From Buchnera aphidicola (Brevicoryne brassicae) (GTDB lineage Bacteria; Pseudomonadota; Gammaproteobacteria; Enterobacterales; Enterobacteriaceae): 64,000 bases of DNA. The stretch covers positions 281,932-345,931 of the forward strand of contig NZ_CP034882.1 of NCBI RefSeq assembly GCF_005082825.1, read 5' to 3'. Numbering within the stretch: position 1 is the first letter of the stretch; each line of letters starts with the position of its first letter. Shown here one piece after another: positions 61,670 through 64,000 of the stretch. Under the pieces are notes generated by a model. The model was given only the letters and a program-made list of their open reading frames with translations. It was not told the origin of the DNA and searched no databases. The position numbers were made by a program, and so were the translations under genes.

Positions 61670-62476
61670 ATGAATTTTTATAGGAAAAAAAATATCATAA
61701 AACAATGTTTTGTTGAGTTTTTTGGAACAGGTTTAATAATTTTTTTTGGGACAGGTTGTCTAGCAGCTTCAAAATTAACAAATGTTAATTTTAATCAATT
61801 CGAAATAAGTTGTATTTGGGGTTTAGGAGTATCTATATCAATTTATTTTAGTTCTGCAATATCTGGTGCTCACTTAAATCCAGCTATTACTATTTTTTTT
61901 TGGTTATCTTCTAAGTTTAATAAAAAAAAGGTACTTCCATATATTATATCTCAAATTCTAGGTGCTTTTTTTTTTACAATGCTAATATACTATCTTTATT
62001 ATAATTCATTGGTTTCATTTGAGATAAATAATAATATTATAAGAGGTACACAAGAAAGTATTAATTTAGCTTCTATTTTTTGTACTTATCCAAACTATAA
62101 TAATAGTTTTATTCGGAATTGTATGATAGAAATATTTACAACGGCTCTTTTTGTAATGATTTTATTACAATTTAATAATAAAAAAAATAATTCTTTTTTA
62201 CATCGTAGTTCTATAGCTCCTATTTTAATAGGAATATTAGTTTTTATGATCAATATATCTATAAGTCCCTTAAATAATATCAGTCTAAATCCAGCTCGAG
62301 ATTTAGGTCCTAAAATATTTTTAAGTCTTACTGGATGGGGTATTTTGTCTTTTACTGGCGGTAATAACAATTTCTTATATTTTTTAATTCCTACAATAGG
62401 TCCTATTTTGGGTGCAAATTTAGGTGGATGGGCACATAAGATATTAATTGATACTTCTTCTTTTAAAATGAAATAA
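61670..62476 (+). CDS. glpF: Glycerol uptake facilitator (aquaglyceroporin)
   Basis: GlpF is a membrane channel of the aquaporin family. ATG 61670 is chosen as homology starts there; the frame upstream is inside the pfkA terminator. The 268 residues (E. coli 281) show six helices and both NPA boxes, SGAHLNPAITI and SLNPARDLGP. Of the filter residues, the Trp in CIWGLG and the Arg of NPARD are kept. By alignment, E. coli Phe200 is Ile and Gly191 is Asn. No glpK or glpD is nearby, so it may serve for small polyols or other solutes. It converges on tpiA with an 11-base gap. Confidence 0.94.
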   Translation: MNFYRKKNIIKQCFVEFFGTGLIIFFGTGCLAASKLTNVNFNQFEISCIWGLGVSISIYFSSAISGAHLNPAITIFFWLSSKFNKKKVLPYIISQILGAFFFTMLIYYLYYNSLVSFEINNNIIRGTQESINLASIFCTYPNYNNSFIRNCMIEIFTTALFVMILLQFNNKKNNSFLHRSSIAPILIGILVFMINISISPLNNISLNPARDLGPKIFLSLTGWGILSFTGGNNNFLYFLIPTIGPILGANLGGWAHKILIDTSSFKMK

Positions 62477-62487
62477 AATGTTTTTCT

Positions 62488-63249
62488 TTAATCAATAGAA
62501 CAAGAAATTTTTATGATTTTTAAAAATTCTTTAGCATGCAAAGAGGCACTTCCAATTAGCAAACCATCTATATCTTCTTGTTGAATAAATTCTTTTGTAT
62601 TTAAAGAACTAACGGAACCACCATATTGAATTATAACATTTTTACTCACCGAGTCATTTTTTTGAATATAATTTCTTATAAATTTATGTATAATTTGTAC
62701 ATATTCTGGATCAGCAGATACACCTGTTCCAATAGCCCAAATAGGTTCATATGCAATTACTGCATTTCTAAATGCTTTTTCTCCTAAAATTTGAAATATA
62801 CAATTTAATTGTTTTTCAATAACTTTTTGTGTTTTACCATTCTTTTTTTCTTTTTCTGTTTCCCCTATGCATAAAATCGGTATTAAATTTGAATTTTTAA
62901 TTAAATGAAATTTTTTTGCTACAAAATTATCTGTTTCATTATGTAATATACGTCTTTCAGAATGTCCAATAATAACATATTTTACACCTATATCTTTTAA
63001 CATTAAAACAGAAACTTCACCAGTAAATGCTCCTTTTAAATTAACATCTACGTTTTGTGCTCCAAGAAAAATATTTATCTTTTTTATAGACTGGTAGGTT
63101 CGTTCTAAATATATATTAGGAGGAGCAATAACAATTATGTTTTTATTTAAATTACTCAATAAATTATTCTTTAAAAACTTTAAATAATTAGAAATCATTT
63201 CTATATTTCCATTTAATTTCCAATTTGCTACAATTAATTTTTTTTTCAT
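62488..63249 (-). CDS. tpiA: Triosephosphate isomerase
   Basis: TpiA interconverts dihydroxyacetone phosphate and glyceraldehyde 3-phosphate. The 253 residues (E. coli 255) hold Lys11 in ANWKLNG, the electrophilic His96 in IGHSERR and the base Glu168 in AYEPIWAIGTG. The phosphate loop QYGGSVSS and GLLIGSASL are near the end. It is the last of four glycolytic genes in the window and is close to pfkA, as in E. coli. The gene ends 11 bases from glpF. Confidence 0.97.
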   Translation of the reverse strand: MKKKLIVANWKLNGNIEMISNYLKFLKNNLLSNLNKNIIVIAPPNIYLERTYQSIKKINIFLGAQNVDVNLKGAFTGEVSVLMLKDIGVKYVIIGHSERRILHNETDNFVAKKFHLIKNSNLIPILCIGETEKEKKNGKTQKVIEKQLNCIFQILGEKAFRNAVIAYEPIWAIGTGVSADPEYVQIIHKFIRNYIQKNDSVSKNVIIQYGGSVSSLNTKEFIQQEDIDGLLIGSASLHAKEFLKIIKISCSID

Positions 63250-63344
63250 TCTTCAACCTTAATTATTTCTAACTATAGAAACTAAGCTTTTTTTATAAAA
63301 AGTTATATTCAGACTTAGTTTCTATCATAAAGTATTAAAATATA

Positions 63345-63629
63345 TTATTTATATATGTTAGCTCTATTACGTAATAGTTTACCTGGTTTAAAATAAGGTA
63401 TATATTTTTCATTTAATTTCACTATTTCCCCAGTTTTAGGATTTCGACCTAAGCGAGAACGACGATAATGTAAAGAAAAAGTTCCAAAACCTCTAACTTC
63501 AATTCTTCGTCCCTTTGCCAGTGATATTATCATGTGTTCTAATATTTCTTTTATAGCACACTTTATAGTCTTATTTGAAATATGAGTTTTTTTTTCAGAA
63601 ATTCTTTCAAATAATTCTGACTTAGTCAT
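63345..63629 (-). CDS. ihfB: Integration host factor beta subunit
   Basis: IHF-beta is a DNA-bending protein of the HU family. The 94 residues equal E. coli IhfB. It starts [18 protein letters not shown]; the DNA-gripping arm reads [20 protein letters not shown] and contains the proline-tipped [10 protein letters not shown]. It follows rpsA, as in E. coli. No ihfA is visible in this window. The beta subunit may act alone as a homodimer or pair with a subunit encoded elsewhere; this cannot be judged here. Confidence 0.96.
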   Translation of the reverse strand: MTKSELFERISEKKTHISNKTIKCAIKEILEHMIISLAKGRRIEVRGFGTFSLHYRRSRLGRNPKTGEIVKLNEKYIPYFKPGKLLRNRANIYK

Positions 63630-63701
63630 AAATCCTCGATATTTATAAATCTAAAAATTCTTAATTTATTATAAAAATATTATTTTTTATAATACAAATA
63701 G

Positions 63702-64000
63702 TTATTCTGTATTTTTAGCCGCTTTAAAAGCTTCTTTCATTACATTAGAAAATATTTCATCATTTATTTTTTTATTAGACAAATCTGTTGAATCTTTTTT
63801 TTCATTTTCATCTAAGATATGAACTACAAGATAAATTATTCTATTTTTACGATCAAAACTAGATAATTTAACTAAAATTTCATCATTAATTTTAAATTTA
63901 TTCGTTAGTCCTTCGTATTCTAAACGAGATATATCAGAAAATTTTATGATACCTTCTATGTTTTCTGATAATTTTATTGTCATATTTTTTTTATCAAAAG
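63702..64000 (-). CDS. rpsA: 30S ribosomal protein S1 (C-terminal end only, 5' part outside window)
   Basis: About 99 residues of the C-terminus of S1 are visible, and the frame continues past the right edge. They cover the last S1 RNA-binding motif (IEGIIKFSDISRLEYEGL, KINDEILVKLSSFDRKNRIIYL) and the tail ending NVMKEAFKAAKNTE, close to the E. coli end NAMAEAFKAAKGE. The ATG at 63983 is an internal Met. S1 recruits mRNA to the 30S subunit. ihfB lies 72 bases downstream. Confidence 0.95.
   Translation of the reverse strand, partial: FDKKNMTIKLSENIEGIIKFSDISRLEYEGLTNKFKINDEILVKLSSFDRKNRIIYLVVHILDENEKKDSTDLSNKKINDEIFSNVMKEAFKAAKNTE

Overview
The window is a stretch of chromosome from a strongly reduced, very AT-rich gammaproteobacterium. 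Almost every gene has a close Escherichia coli counterpart of near-normal length. Spacers are almost pure A/T, codons end in A or T, and regulators and mobile elements are absent. Gene content and order point to the aphid endosymbiont Buchnera aphidicola: lepA-lepB-rnc-era-acpS, trpDCBA without trpE/trpG, bioA/bioB/bioD without bioF, sucAB without sucCD, and an Mfd lacking its N-terminal third. The species call is inference from gene content and protein similarity recalled by eye; no database search was possible.

Layout. 1-4.1 kb: the 3' end of dnaQ, tRNA-Asp, gmhA, gpt, grpE, rnfH (minus), smpB and tadA. 4.1-9.0 kb (minus): acpS and the lepA-lepB-rnc-era block. 9.2-20.2 kb (plus): mnmA-hflD-purB, a broken emtA, fabI, rnb, ychE, lipB, lipA, pyrF and ribA. 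20.3-28.2 kb (minus): cls, yciA, yciB, yciC and trpDCBA. 28.4-33.8 kb (plus): an EamA-type transporter, rluB, sohB and topA, facing suhB (minus). 34.8-39.8 kb (plus): rlmN, ispG, hisS and glyA. 39.9-43.2 kb: bioD and bioB (minus), bioA (plus). 43.3-46.8 kb (minus): pgl and truncated mfd. 47.2-51.4 kb (plus): lolC, lolD, frameshifted lolE and gapA. 51.6-52.9 kb (minus): queF and fldA. 53.3-62.5 kb (plus): phrB, ybgI, sucA, sucB, gpmA, pfkA and glpF. 62.5-64 kb (minus): tpiA, ihfB and the 3' end of rpsA.

How the genes work together. The set matches a nutrient-providing symbiont: tryptophan synthesis from anthranilate, the last three biotin steps except KAPA synthesis, a riboflavin entry enzyme, lipoate assembly (lipB/lipA) feeding the lipoyl enzyme SucB, and glycolysis (gapA, gpmA, pfkA, tpiA). 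Flavodoxin (fldA) sits within reach of several 4Fe-4S enzymes that would use it (LipA, RlmN, BioB, IspG). A tRNA-modification group (TadA, MnmA, RlmN, QueF) and translation factors (LepA, SmpB, HisS, S1) are kept.

Main points for a second look. (1) Three genes (tadA, emtA, lolE) carry four frame breaks. All four lie in poly(A) runs of 9-11, and each would be repaired by one extra A, which suggests slippage at homopolymers. (2) SuhB has lost most of its inositol-phosphatase metal ligands but keeps its fold, which suggests it survives for its transcription (Nus-factor) role. (3) RNase III has Asn at metal-ligand position 114, and Era has lost the second glycine of its KH GxxG loop. (4) GlpF has an altered selectivity filter. 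(5) A three-stem hairpin of unknown role lies between bioB and bioD. No CRISPR array, prophage, insertion sequence or clearly foreign island was seen.
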